Origin: Arthrospiribacter ruber
Lineage (GTDB): Bacteria; Bacteroidota; Bacteroidia; Cytophagales; Cyclobacteriaceae
Reading direction: 5' to 3'
Assembly (NCBI RefSeq): GCF_019343195.1
Contig: NZ_RPHB01000003.1
Coordinates: forward strand, 558,001-622,000
DNA length: 64,000 bases
How positions within the stretch are numbered: position 1 is the first letter of the stretch; every line of letters begins with the position of its first letter. The notes below the pieces were generated by a model. That model saw nothing but the letters and a program-made list of their open reading frames with translations, made no database searches and was not told the origin of the DNA. A program made the translations under genes and the position numbers. Positions 25,071 to 33,138 of this stretch are shown here, piece after piece.

Positions 25071-25703
25071 TCAAAAAATTATGCCTTTGTTTTTCTGTGC
25101 CCAGACCAAAAGGGAATTGTGTTTTTTGTCGAGGTTGAGTTTGTTGATGATATTGCTCCTGTGTTTTTCTACGGTCCTTTCTGCCACAAAAAGCCGATCC
25201 GCAATATCTTTTGTAGTCATTCCCTCAGCAATCAATCTCAGGATTTTTTTTTCAGAAGGCGTGAGGCTTCCACCTTCTTGGGCGAGGTTTTTATCCTGCT
25301 TTTTGAGAAAAAGTTTGTCACTGAAATATTCTTTACCTAACTGTATCTGTTCAATACAGTGAAGGAGTTCTTCTGTAGCAAACTCCTTGAGTAGATATCC
25401 TGAAATATTCAATTCTTTGGCTTGCTGATAAATGTACAATTCTCTGTGCAAAGTAAAAAGAATGATTTTCGTATCCAGTTTGGCTTCTTTACAAGCTTTG
25501 GCTATTTCGATACCGGTCATGGAAGGCATCTCAAGATCTAGTATGGCCATAGGAGGGATATGTTTTTTGATAGCATCGAAGGCTTTTTGCCCATCATTGG
25601 CCATCTCTGTAATGTGATAGCCGTTTTCTTCCAAAAAATCCTTAAGACCTTTCAATAAGAGTGGGTGATCATCTGCGATTACCAGTTTCATTTTTTTCTT
25701 CAT
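25071..25703 (-). CDS. NarL/FixJ-type response regulator
   Basis: A 210-residue regulator. The receiver domain (about 5-122) has the acidic pair Asp11-Asp12, phospho-acceptor Asp56 (AILDLEMPSMTG), Thr/Ser near 84 and Lys106 (YLLKEF). The C-terminal GerE/LuxR helix-turn-helix (about 145-205) shows LTPSEKKILRLIAEGMTTKDIADRL and VEKHRSNIINKL. The start ATG overlaps the kinase stop (ATGA), so the two are translationally coupled. A second in-frame ATG lies four codons later. The stop codon lies within a GGCTGTCTCA-type sequence resembling an inverted-repeat end found at 46618. Confidence 0.95.
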   Translation of the reverse strand: MKKKMKLVIADDHPLLLKGLKDFLEENGYHITEMANDGQKAFDAIKKHIPPMAILDLEMPSMTGIEIAKACKEAKLDTKIILFTLHRELYIYQQAKELNISGYLLKEFATEELLHCIEQIQLGKEYFSDKLFLKKQDKNLAQEGGSLTPSEKKILRLIAEGMTTKDIADRLFVAERTVEKHRSNIINKLNLDKKHNSLLVWAQKNKGIIF

Positions 25704-27748
25704 TTGTAAAAATAAAATGAGAATTTAGTCCCTTTGCCTTTTTCTGAATCTACTTTCATGGTTCCTTTTAGTCCAGCAGTCCTTTCTTTAAGTGTCTTCA
25801 AACCCAGACTACCGAAGTCCTGGTATTTTTCCGAAAAGTCAAATCCAATACCATTGTCTTCTATAGAAAGGCTGATGTTACTGTTTTCCAATAGCAATAG
25901 TACCCTTACGGCTGAAGCTTCAGCATGTTTGAGGATATTATTGAATACTTCCTGAAGGATTCGGTAAATATGGAGCTGCTCCTCTTTAGACAATAAGTGA
26001 TCTACATCGTCCAGTTCAGAAGAGACGAAGATATCTGTCTCTTCGTCCAGGTGATCCAGCGTGTTTTGTATGGCTTTGGTCAAGCCCAGCTCCTCAAGTT
26101 GAAATGGATGCAGGGAGCGTGATATACCACGTAGCTCTTCTATAGCCGAATTGAGTAAACCCGCAGCTGAAGGATCTGCACTCATAGCTACTTTGTTTTT
26201 GATCAAAAGAAGGCTTTGACCCAACCCGTCGTGCAGGTCTTTGGATATCCTCTTCCTTTCTTCTTCCTGATATACCAGGAGATCTCTGGAAAATTGTTCC
26301 TGCATTGCCCGCGCTTTTTTGGCTGATTGAAGGCCTCTATAGAGATAGAGAATGGAAAGCAATACAAGGACGGTCAAAAATCCTCCAATGATCCAGGCCA
26401 ATCTGCGCTGATTGCTGGCAGTGATGTTCTTTATTTCCACTTCCTTATTCAGCAGTTCTCTTTCTTTTTTTTCTGTTTCATACAGGGTCTGATAAAAGGC
26501 GAAAGAGGCGGCTTTATTTACGGCCATCAAAGAGTCTTTTTTCTCGGTCAATTTTGTCAAGGCTTCAAAAGCTTCCTTATGCCTGCCAAGGTCATTCATC
26601 AAGTCCGCTTCAAATTTTAAGGCGTCCATTTGGTCTGAGAACTTATCGAGCTGTGAGGCCAAACTTTTATACTCATTCAGTGACTTGATCGCATTTTGCG
26701 GATTGCTGAAGTTTTTTTCACCCAAATAGACTGCTCTTAAAAATGTAAGGTCAAGAAAAGAGCCTGAACCTATTTTTTCTTCACGGAGATTTTCTGCTTT
26801 GTCATAGTGAAAGCGGTATTTTTCCTGATTCCCGGTAGTGGCATAATGTATGGCTAGTGCTAAGTTTACCGATATTTCCAGCTCGGGATCTTCTAAGTTT
26901 TCCTTTTCTATAAAATCAAAGGTCTCCAGTAACAATTCTCGATTTTTTTCCTCATGTCCTAACTTTTTGTAGGAGGAGGCACGGTTCAACATGACCACAG
27001 CCCATTCCCTGTCAAACCCGAGATTTTGGTATTTATCCAGAAGGCTCAACCTTATTTTTTCAGCTTCCTCATAAAGTTCATACTTGCTGAAAAGAATGCC
27101 CATGCTGTTTTCAACATGCGCAGTAAACTCATCATCTCCTAATAGTTCATAATACAAAGCAGCCTGTTGATAATCCGTGAGAGAGTTAATAAAATCGCCG
27201 ATGTAGTCTTTGGCCTGACCCCTGAAAAACAGGGCGTCCGCCACATATATGGAGTCCTGAACTTCAAACTCTTCTATGGCTTGACTGTATCCTTCTATCG
27301 CAGTGTCAAAATCCCCAAGATTATAATGGGCTGCTGCTAATTTCAAAAAGATACTGCCTCTTAGTACACTTGATTCAACGTTTTTTGAAAAATCAACAGC
27401 TCTTTGCATCAATTCCAAGGCTTTTTGTCTTTGACCAGGCATCCGCTCATATACTTGGTAGAGTTCTATAGACCATCTTCCTGCTACATCAAATTCATGT
27501 TGCTGCAAGGCCAAATTTATACCTTCGGGAAAATAGGTGATAATATCCTCTTCAGTCCCTTCTTTATAAAGCAAAGGCAGCAGATCTTGGAAAATTTCCA
27601 GCCTTTTTTCATCAGTTGCCGGCAGTTGGTCCTTCAGTTTGTCGATTTGGTTCTGCTGACAAAATCCAGTATGAATGTTCGAAAACAGTAAAAAAGTGGT
27701 ACAAATTTGACCAAATAAAATAACGCGAAGAAAGGAACTCGGAAACAT
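25700..27748 (-). CDS. Sensor histidine kinase with TPR sensory region
   Basis: A 682-residue kinase. It has an N-terminal signal peptide (about 1-30), a helical tetratricopeptide-repeat region about 90-410 predicted to be periplasmic, a coiled coil near 420-450, one membrane helix at about 451-470 (AWIIGGFLTVLVLLSILYLY), a HisKA_3 dimerisation domain with the phospho-acceptor His506 in EEERKRISKDLHDGLGQ, and a HATPase domain (IEDNGIGFDF, GSLGLKTLKERTAGLKG). This is the NarX/DesK class that pairs with LuxR-type regulators, and the next gene is such a regulator. The sensed signal is unknown. Confidence 0.94.
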   Translation of the reverse strand: MFPSSFLRVILFGQICTTFLLFSNIHTGFCQQNQIDKLKDQLPATDEKRLEIFQDLLPLLYKEGTEEDIITYFPEGINLALQQHEFDVAGRWSIELYQVYERMPGQRQKALELMQRAVDFSKNVESSVLRGSIFLKLAAAHYNLGDFDTAIEGYSQAIEEFEVQDSIYVADALFFRGQAKDYIGDFINSLTDYQQAALYYELLGDDEFTAHVENSMGILFSKYELYEEAEKIRLSLLDKYQNLGFDREWAVVMLNRASSYKKLGHEEKNRELLLETFDFIEKENLEDPELEISVNLALAIHYATTGNQEKYRFHYDKAENLREEKIGSGSFLDLTFLRAVYLGEKNFSNPQNAIKSLNEYKSLASQLDKFSDQMDALKFEADLMNDLGRHKEAFEALTKLTEKKDSLMAVNKAASFAFYQTLYETEKKERELLNKEVEIKNITASNQRRLAWIIGGFLTVLVLLSILYLYRGLQSAKKARAMQEQFSRDLLVYQEEERKRISKDLHDGLGQSLLLIKNKVAMSADPSAAGLLNSAIEELRGISRSLHPFQLEELGLTKAIQNTLDHLDEETDIFVSSELDDVDHLLSKEEQLHIYRILQEVFNNILKHAEASAVRVLLLLENSNISLSIEDNGIGFDFSEKYQDFGSLGLKTLKERTAGLKGTMKVDSEKGKGTKFSFYFYK

Positions 27749-27921
27749 AAGTGAGCAGGTGTAATCAATTCGAATCCTAATTTATTGCTTTTTAAATAAA
27801 AATTAGAGCATTTACGCCCCGTCCATGTAAAGAATTGACTTTTTATACCATGATAAGGCCGATCAGTGTATATACATATATATTATAAACAATGTCCTGC
27901 TCTATTCGTTTTCTAAAAGGA

Positions 27922-27941
27922 GTATTAATGAATATTAATAC
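27922..27941. promoter_or_regulatory. Perfect palindrome GTATTAAT-GAAT-ATTAATAC
   Basis: An 8-4-8 inverted repeat in the 369-base divergent gap between the kinase gene and the TonB receptor gene, 177 bases upstream of the receptor start. It has the same geometry as the palindrome at 25028. Candidate operator. Elsewhere the gap is AT-rich, with a TA-rich run at 27868-27890; no gene seen. Confidence 0.35.
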
Positions 27942-28117
27942 ACTTTATGACATTGGAAAAAGGTAAGTTTAGCCTTTTAAGGTTTGGTTAAATTCAGAAT
28001 TTTTAACTGTTTTTAACGTTTAATTTTAATCATTTAGTGCACCGATGATCAAAAACGACTTTACAACCGATATTTTGTTTTGTAATTTCGAGATTGCCAC
28101 AATTGAAAAATACCAAC

Positions 28118-30547
28118 ATGAAACCTATTTTAACTCATTTATTTTCTTTAATTCTATTGCTTGCATCATCCAGTTTATACGGTCAGAGCTACACCATCAA
28201 AGGGAAGGTACTTGAAAGGGGTTCCGACAATCCTATGGAGTTCGCCAATGTCGCTTTACTGAATCCTGCAGATTCTGCATTGGTGACGGGAGGTATGACA
28301 GAGCTTGATGGTACATTTGACTTTCCTGCTGAATCTGGAGATTACATTTTGAGAATCGGATTTATTGGATATGAGAATTATTTTCGAAATATAAATGTAG
28401 GAGACCGGAACACATTAAATGTGGGTAATGTGCGCTTGAGGCCGGACGCACAAAATCTTCAGGAAGTAACAGTGGAAGGAGTACAGTCCATGTTTGAAAG
28501 TGATATAGACAAAAGGACTTTTAATGTAGAAAACAGTATTGTTGCAGAAGGAGCAACAGCCACCGAACTTCTTGAGACGTTACCCTCCATTCAAGTAGAT
28601 GACGAGGGAGGAATAAGCATGCGCGGCAGCGGAAACATCCTCATTTACATCAATGGCAGACCATCCAATCTTTCCGGTGATGATGCGGAGAGTATTTTGG
28701 CGCAGTTTCCCGCCAATAGTATCAAATCCGTAGAACTGATTACCAATCCATCTTCAAGATATGATGCAGCTGGGGTTGGTGGGATCATTAATATTATTTT
28801 AAAGAAAAATGAAAAAACGGGCTTAAATGGTCAGGTTAATGCATCCATAGGTACAAGAGATAAATATACAGCCGGCTTTAATATGAATTACGGTCTGGAA
28901 AAGGTCAATATTTATGCATCTTATAATTTTCAGGACAGAAGATTGTTTAGGGAAGGAGAAGGACTAAGAGAGTCCTTCATACCAAATGTTTCTCCGTTTT
29001 TGGACCAAGATAATTATGGTGAAAGTTTTGATGTCAGTCATTTGGTACGCACAGGTTTGGATTGGAATATCACTGAAAACAAAACCTTTGGTGTCTATGC
29101 CCAAGCCAATTTCAGGGACCGTTACAGCTTTAATGATCTCAATCAAAGAAACCTGAATTCCATCGGGCAATTGGATAGTCTGTTTGTCAGAAATAACGAG
29201 GATACCAGAACAAGCTACAACATCGAGGCTGGGGTCAATTATACCTGGGAAATAGATACCTTGGGCCAAAGGTTGTTTACCTCTGCCAGTTATTCCTACG
29301 ATGATAGATTTCAGGATGAATTTTATGACCAGAGATTTTTCAACTCTTTTAATGAGGAAGTTCCCGACAACAGGCTCATCCAGATCAATGAAAGACCACA
29401 GTGGAGTAACTTTTGGGTATTACAGGTGGACTATGAAAAGCCGTTCCAAAATGGAGGTAAATTTGAATCAGGCCTGAAAGGAACATTTGGTGAATGGGAC
29501 AGAGGACAGGATTTCTTTCAGGGGGACCAAACCACTAATTTTATTCCTGTAATGGATGATCAGTTTAGTGATGGATTTAATTTTAGGGAGGATGTCTACG
29601 CTGGATACATGAGTTATAGAAACAAATTGGGGAAGTTTGGCTACCAAGGTGGTCTGAGGGGAGAATACACAGAGACAACTTCCTTGCAGGAAAGTAACCA
29701 AAACGTGGTAGTCAATAATTACTTTAACCTTTTTCCATCCCTTTATTTGTCTTATGATTTGGGAAAAGAGGAGGAGTTTACAGCCAATTACTCGAGAAGA
29801 ATCTCCAGACCTAATATTTGGGCATTGGCGCCTTTGTTCAGAGTAGCTGACCTTTTTAATTTAAGTGTGGGTAATCCGTTCCTTCAGCCTGAGTTGACCG
29901 ATAGCTATGAAGTAGGGTATATGAAAGGTTGGGAAAGGTACTTGATGAATGCTACAGTCTATCACAGGTTTTCTACGGACATTCTGACACGAGTAGTAAG
30001 GGTGGATGATAATAATGTAGCTGTACAGACAAGAGAAAATGCCAACAGCAGAAGTGCTACCGGTTTTGAATTGGTCAATCAGATTCAGGTGACGGATTGG
30101 TTTGACGCCACTTTGACGGGTAACTTGTTTTATTCAGAAATCATCGGCGACAATATCGAAGAAGGCTTTAACAATTCCAACTTTAGTTGGACAGTGTCTT
30201 TACTGGCAAACATGGCAGTGCCAAAGTTTGCAACTGTACAGATTCAGGGAAATTACAGAGGGCCGATCGTACTTCCACAGGGAGAGATAGAGCCGCTTTG
30301 GGGAATCAACGCAGGTATTAGAAAAAATATCATGAACAACAGGGCTACCATTTCGGCCAATGTGAGTGATATATTCAATACCAGGATTTTCCGTATCAGA
30401 GCCGAAGATCAGAGATTTGTACAAGACAGGATGTTCAATAGGGAAACAAGGATTGGTACGCTTTCATTTACATGGAGATTTGGAGGTTTCAGAGATAGAA
30501 ATGGAAGAGGCGAAAGAGAGGAATATGATGAGGATATGGATTTTTAA
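28118..30547 (+). CDS. TonB-dependent receptor, OMP_b-brl_3 type
   Basis: An 809-residue outer-membrane receptor. Signal peptide MKPILTHLFSLILLLASSSL up to YGQ; CarboxypepD_reg-like domain about 22-105 (GKVLERGSDNPMEFANVALL); plug domain about 120-225 (LLETLPSIQVDDEGGISMRG, PSSRYDAAGVGGIINIILKK); then a long barrel. Unlike SusC proteins it lacks the SusC signature and a SusD partner; this class is often linked to iron or peptide uptake. An in-frame TTG at 28094 was rejected as start because the ATG at 28118 begins the signal peptide. It is divergent from a two-component system that may control it. Confidence 0.92.
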   Translation: MKPILTHLFSLILLLASSSLYGQSYTIKGKVLERGSDNPMEFANVALLNPADSALVTGGMTELDGTFDFPAESGDYILRIGFIGYENYFRNINVGDRNTLNVGNVRLRPDAQNLQEVTVEGVQSMFESDIDKRTFNVENSIVAEGATATELLETLPSIQVDDEGGISMRGSGNILIYINGRPSNLSGDDAESILAQFPANSIKSVELITNPSSRYDAAGVGGIINIILKKNEKTGLNGQVNASIGTRDKYTAGFNMNYGLEKVNIYASYNFQDRRLFREGEGLRESFIPNVSPFLDQDNYGESFDVSHLVRTGLDWNITENKTFGVYAQANFRDRYSFNDLNQRNLNSIGQLDSLFVRNNEDTRTSYNIEAGVNYTWEIDTLGQRLFTSASYSYDDRFQDEFYDQRFFNSFNEEVPDNRLIQINERPQWSNFWVLQVDYEKPFQNGGKFESGLKGTFGEWDRGQDFFQGDQTTNFIPVMDDQFSDGFNFREDVYAGYMSYRNKLGKFGYQGGLRGEYTETTSLQESNQNVVVNNYFNLFPSLYLSYDLGKEEEFTANYSRRISRPNIWALAPLFRVADLFNLSVGNPFLQPELTDSYEVGYMKGWERYLMNATVYHRFSTDILTRVVRVDDNNVAVQTRENANSRSATGFELVNQIQVTDWFDATLTGNLFYSEIIGDNIEEGFNNSNFSWTVSLLANMAVPKFATVQIQGNYRGPIVLPQGEIEPLWGINAGIRKNIMNNRATISANVSDIFNTRIFRIRAEDQRFVQDRMFNRETRIGTLSFTWRFGGFRDRNGRGEREEYDEDMDF

Positions 30548-30574
30548 TTCCCTTCTAAAAAATAGATTAAAAAA

Positions 30575-30606
30575 AAATGGAAGGGGTCATTCGATTCCTT
30601 CCATTT
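30575..30606 (-). terminator. Terminator of the ABC-F gene
   Basis: AAATGGAAGG (30575-30584) pairs with CCTTCCATTT (30597-30606). On the minus strand the stem is followed by a T-run (A-run at 30569-30577 on plus). The ABC-F stop codon at 30587 lies in the loop, so the coding end and terminator overlap. Confidence 0.65.
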
Positions 30607-32476
30607 CACTTAGTTCCAGCCAGCGCATTTCTTTTTCTTCCAGCAGATCATCGATTTTTTTGATCCTTTCAGACCATGAGGTAATCTCTTCTATGTCTTC
30701 CGATCCGGAGGAAAGTTTTTCAATCAATTCTTCTTTTTCCTGACCTAATTGGCTTATCTGTGATCCGAGTTCTTCAAACTCCTTCTTTTCTTTAAAACTT
30801 GCTTTGGCTTTTGGACTGTTGTTCTGGCTTTTCGGGGCAGTGACTGCAGGAGCCGAAGGAGCTGATTTTTCTGCAGCTCTTTGTTCTTTTTCCCATTCCC
30901 GGAAATCTGTATAGTTGCCGGGGAAATCTTTGATTTTTCCGGCACCTTCAAATACAAAAAGGTGCTCTACCAACCTGTCCATAAAATACCTGTCGTGAGA
31001 TACGATTATAAGACAGCCTGGAAAATCATCCAAGAAGTCTTCCAAGGTATTCAAAGTGACAATGTCCAGATCATTGGTAGGTTCATCCAGAATCAGAAAG
31101 TTTGGACTTTTGATCAGGACCATCAGCAGCTGAAGCCTTCTTCTTTCCCCACCGCTTAATTTGGCAATGGGAGTATACTGCTGCTTGGGAGGAAAACCGA
31201 ATTTGGTAAGAAACTGGGAGACGGTAATAGTAGCGCCTCCAGCTATGGTCACTACTTCCGCCACATCCTTTACTATATCGATCAGGGTTTTTGACTCATC
31301 AAAGGAGTCTTCTTCCTGTCTGTAATACCCTATGGCGGTGGTTTGACCTTTACTGATTTTTCCTGCATCCGGCTCTATTAGTCCGGTCAACATATTCAGA
31401 AAAGTAGTCTTTCCGGCACCGTTTGGACCCACGATTCCGATTTTATCACCTTTTTTGAAAGTATAGCTGTAGGAGTCGATCAGAGTCTTATTGTCATAGG
31501 ATTTGGTGATCTTATCTACTTCGAGAATTTTATTTCCCAGCCTTTGAGTGGTGACAGTCAGTTGAATGTCCCGTTCTTCCCTCTTTTGGAAAGCCTTTTC
31601 TTTGGTTTCCTCAAAGGCATCCACCCGATACTTGGCTTTGGTACCTCTGGCTTTGGGCTGCCTCCTGATCCATTCAAGTTCTTTTTTGTAAAGGCTTTTG
31701 GCTTTCTCCTGTTCACTGGCTTCGGCCTCCCTTCTCTCTGCCTTTTTTTCGAGAAAATAGCCATAGTTGCCCAAATACCTGAACATGCCTCCTTGGTCCA
31801 GTTCCAGAATTTGGTTGGTGACTTTTTCGAGGAAATACCTGTCGTGAGTCACCATAAGCAGGGAAAGGTTGGCTTTGGAAAGATAATCCTCCAGCCACTC
31901 TATGGTTTCCAGGTCAAGGTGATTGGTGGGCTCATCCAATAATAGCAAATCAGGCTTTTCTAAAATGGCCTTTGCCAAAGCGACTCTTTTTCTCTGCCCT
32001 CCACTGAGATTTCCCACACTCATGTCAGTGTCATGAAGTCCTAGCTTTCCCAGTACTTCTTTGATCTGGTATTCAAAATCCCAGGCTTGAAGTCTGTCCA
32101 TTTTCTCAAAAATATCCTGCAACTTGGCTCCGTTGTCTATGCCATTCTCAGAATCGATCATGGCTTTTTTGTAAGATTCCAAGACCTTAAGTACTTCGCT
32201 CTCACTGCTGTCAAAAATCGTTTGGTAAATGGTCAATGAAGCATCGAACACCGGGTTTTGGTGAACATAAGAGACTTTGATCTGTTGATTGATGGCAATC
32301 TCTCCGGAGTCGGGAACTTCTATGCCCATGATAATTTTCATCAAGGTGGATTTGCCTGCTCCATTGATGCCGACCAGTGCTACTTTTTCTCCTTGACTAA
32401 TTCCGAATGAGATATTATTAAAAAGCCTTTTTTCACCAAAAGACTTACTTAAGTTATCGACCGATAGTAAATTCAT
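30587..32476 (-). CDS. ABC-F family ATPase (Uup-like)
   Basis: A 629-residue protein of two ABC domains without membrane segments. Domain 1: Walker A GINGAGKST (about 36-44), signature LSGGQRKRVALAKAI, Walker B LLLLDEPTNHLDL. Domain 2: Walker A GPNGAGKTT, signature LSGGERRRLQLLM, Walker B FLILDEPTNDLDI. The linker is rich in Lys/Arg/Glu and a charged coiled coil occupies about 555-629, as in Uup, which binds nucleic acid or ribosomes. ABC-F proteins act at the ribosome or in DNA stability; Uup is the best match, but other ABC-F types are possible. Confidence 0.92.
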   Translation of the reverse strand: MNLLSVDNLSKSFGEKRLFNNISFGISQGEKVALVGINGAGKSTLMKIIMGIEVPDSGEIAINQQIKVSYVHQNPVFDASLTIYQTIFDSSESEVLKVLESYKKAMIDSENGIDNGAKLQDIFEKMDRLQAWDFEYQIKEVLGKLGLHDTDMSVGNLSGGQRKRVALAKAILEKPDLLLLDEPTNHLDLETIEWLEDYLSKANLSLLMVTHDRYFLEKVTNQILELDQGGMFRYLGNYGYFLEKKAERREAEASEQEKAKSLYKKELEWIRRQPKARGTKAKYRVDAFEETKEKAFQKREERDIQLTVTTQRLGNKILEVDKITKSYDNKTLIDSYSYTFKKGDKIGIVGPNGAGKTTFLNMLTGLIEPDAGKISKGQTTAIGYYRQEEDSFDESKTLIDIVKDVAEVVTIAGGATITVSQFLTKFGFPPKQQYTPIAKLSGGERRRLQLLMVLIKSPNFLILDEPTNDLDIVTLNTLEDFLDDFPGCLIIVSHDRYFMDRLVEHLFVFEGAGKIKDFPGNYTDFREWEKEQRAAEKSAPSAPAVTAPKSQNNSPKAKASFKEKKEFEELGSQISQLGQEKEELIEKLSSGSEDIEEITSWSERIKKIDDLLEEKEMRWLELSEMEGIE

Positions 32477-32573
32477 GGGGCAAAGATAGTGCTTTATTTT
32501 ACCCTTAGCAGAGGGATCACAGTAAATACCGAAAATCCCTAATTTGAATTTCTATATGGTTATTGAAGATGGA

Positions 32574-32891
32574 TTATTTAGAGCCAAGTAGTGTCTTGAT
32601 CCCTTCGAGAATCTGCTTGAAACCTTCTTTAAAATGCCCAGCGGATTCGCTTAGGTTTGGCTCCATCTGTCCTTTTTTTTCCTGATAGAATTTCTCAAAC
32701 TTGGTTTTTCCCTTTTCAAACTCTTCTTCCAGGGTGGTCCTCTTCTCCTTGAGATCTTTTATTTTTTTCTCGATGTCTTCTTTTGCTTCACCGCCAACTT
32801 CTTTTCCTTTCTCGATCAGCTCTTCTATTTTGGCACCGATCTCCTGAAGCAGGGATTCTACTTCGTCAAATCCTGTTTTTTTGTTAGACAT
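32574..32891 (-). CDS. Small coiled-coil protein
   Basis: A 105-residue, highly charged protein with near-continuous heptad-like pattern (LLQEIGAKIEELIEKGKEV; KKIKDLKEKRTTLEEEFEKG) and a less charged C-terminus (GHFKEGFKQILEGIKTLL) that may form an amphipathic helix. No signal peptide or membrane helix. Function unknown; it resembles small helical proteins associated with membranes or stress. It lies between the ABC-F gene and the ABC exporter on the same strand with gaps of about 97 and 247 bases. Confidence 0.65.
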   Translation of the reverse strand: MSNKKTGFDEVESLLQEIGAKIEELIEKGKEVGGEAKEDIEKKIKDLKEKRTTLEEEFEKGKTKFEKFYQEKKGQMEPNLSESAGHFKEGFKQILEGIKTLLGSK

Positions 32892-32942
32892 GGTTCAATG
32901 GTTTGATTTGTAACCTGAAAAATAGTGATTTCTATATTAATA

Positions 32943-33084
32943 ACTAGTCCTGCTTTGTTAAAGTAGTAGATTAGGTCAAACCTGCCATATTTATAAGCCA
33001 AATCAGATTTATTTTTTATTATTATAAAAAGAAATCTGGCAGGTTTTTTCTTGTCATTTTCTAACCTGACAAAGTAGGACTAGG
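32943..33084. repeat. Large imperfect inverted repeat, MITE-like
   Basis: Outer arms ctagtcctgctttgtta (32944-32960) and tgacaaagtaggactagg (33067-33084) are complementary with two mismatches; inner arms aaacctgcca and tggcaggttt also pair, with AT-rich DNA in the middle. The 142-base element fills most of the gap between the coiled-coil gene and the ABC exporter gene. Confidence 0.7.
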
Positions 33085-33138
33085 AATTAGGAGTGCTTCT
33101 GAAAATTAATTGTGATTATCAAAGGTGAACCATGCTCC

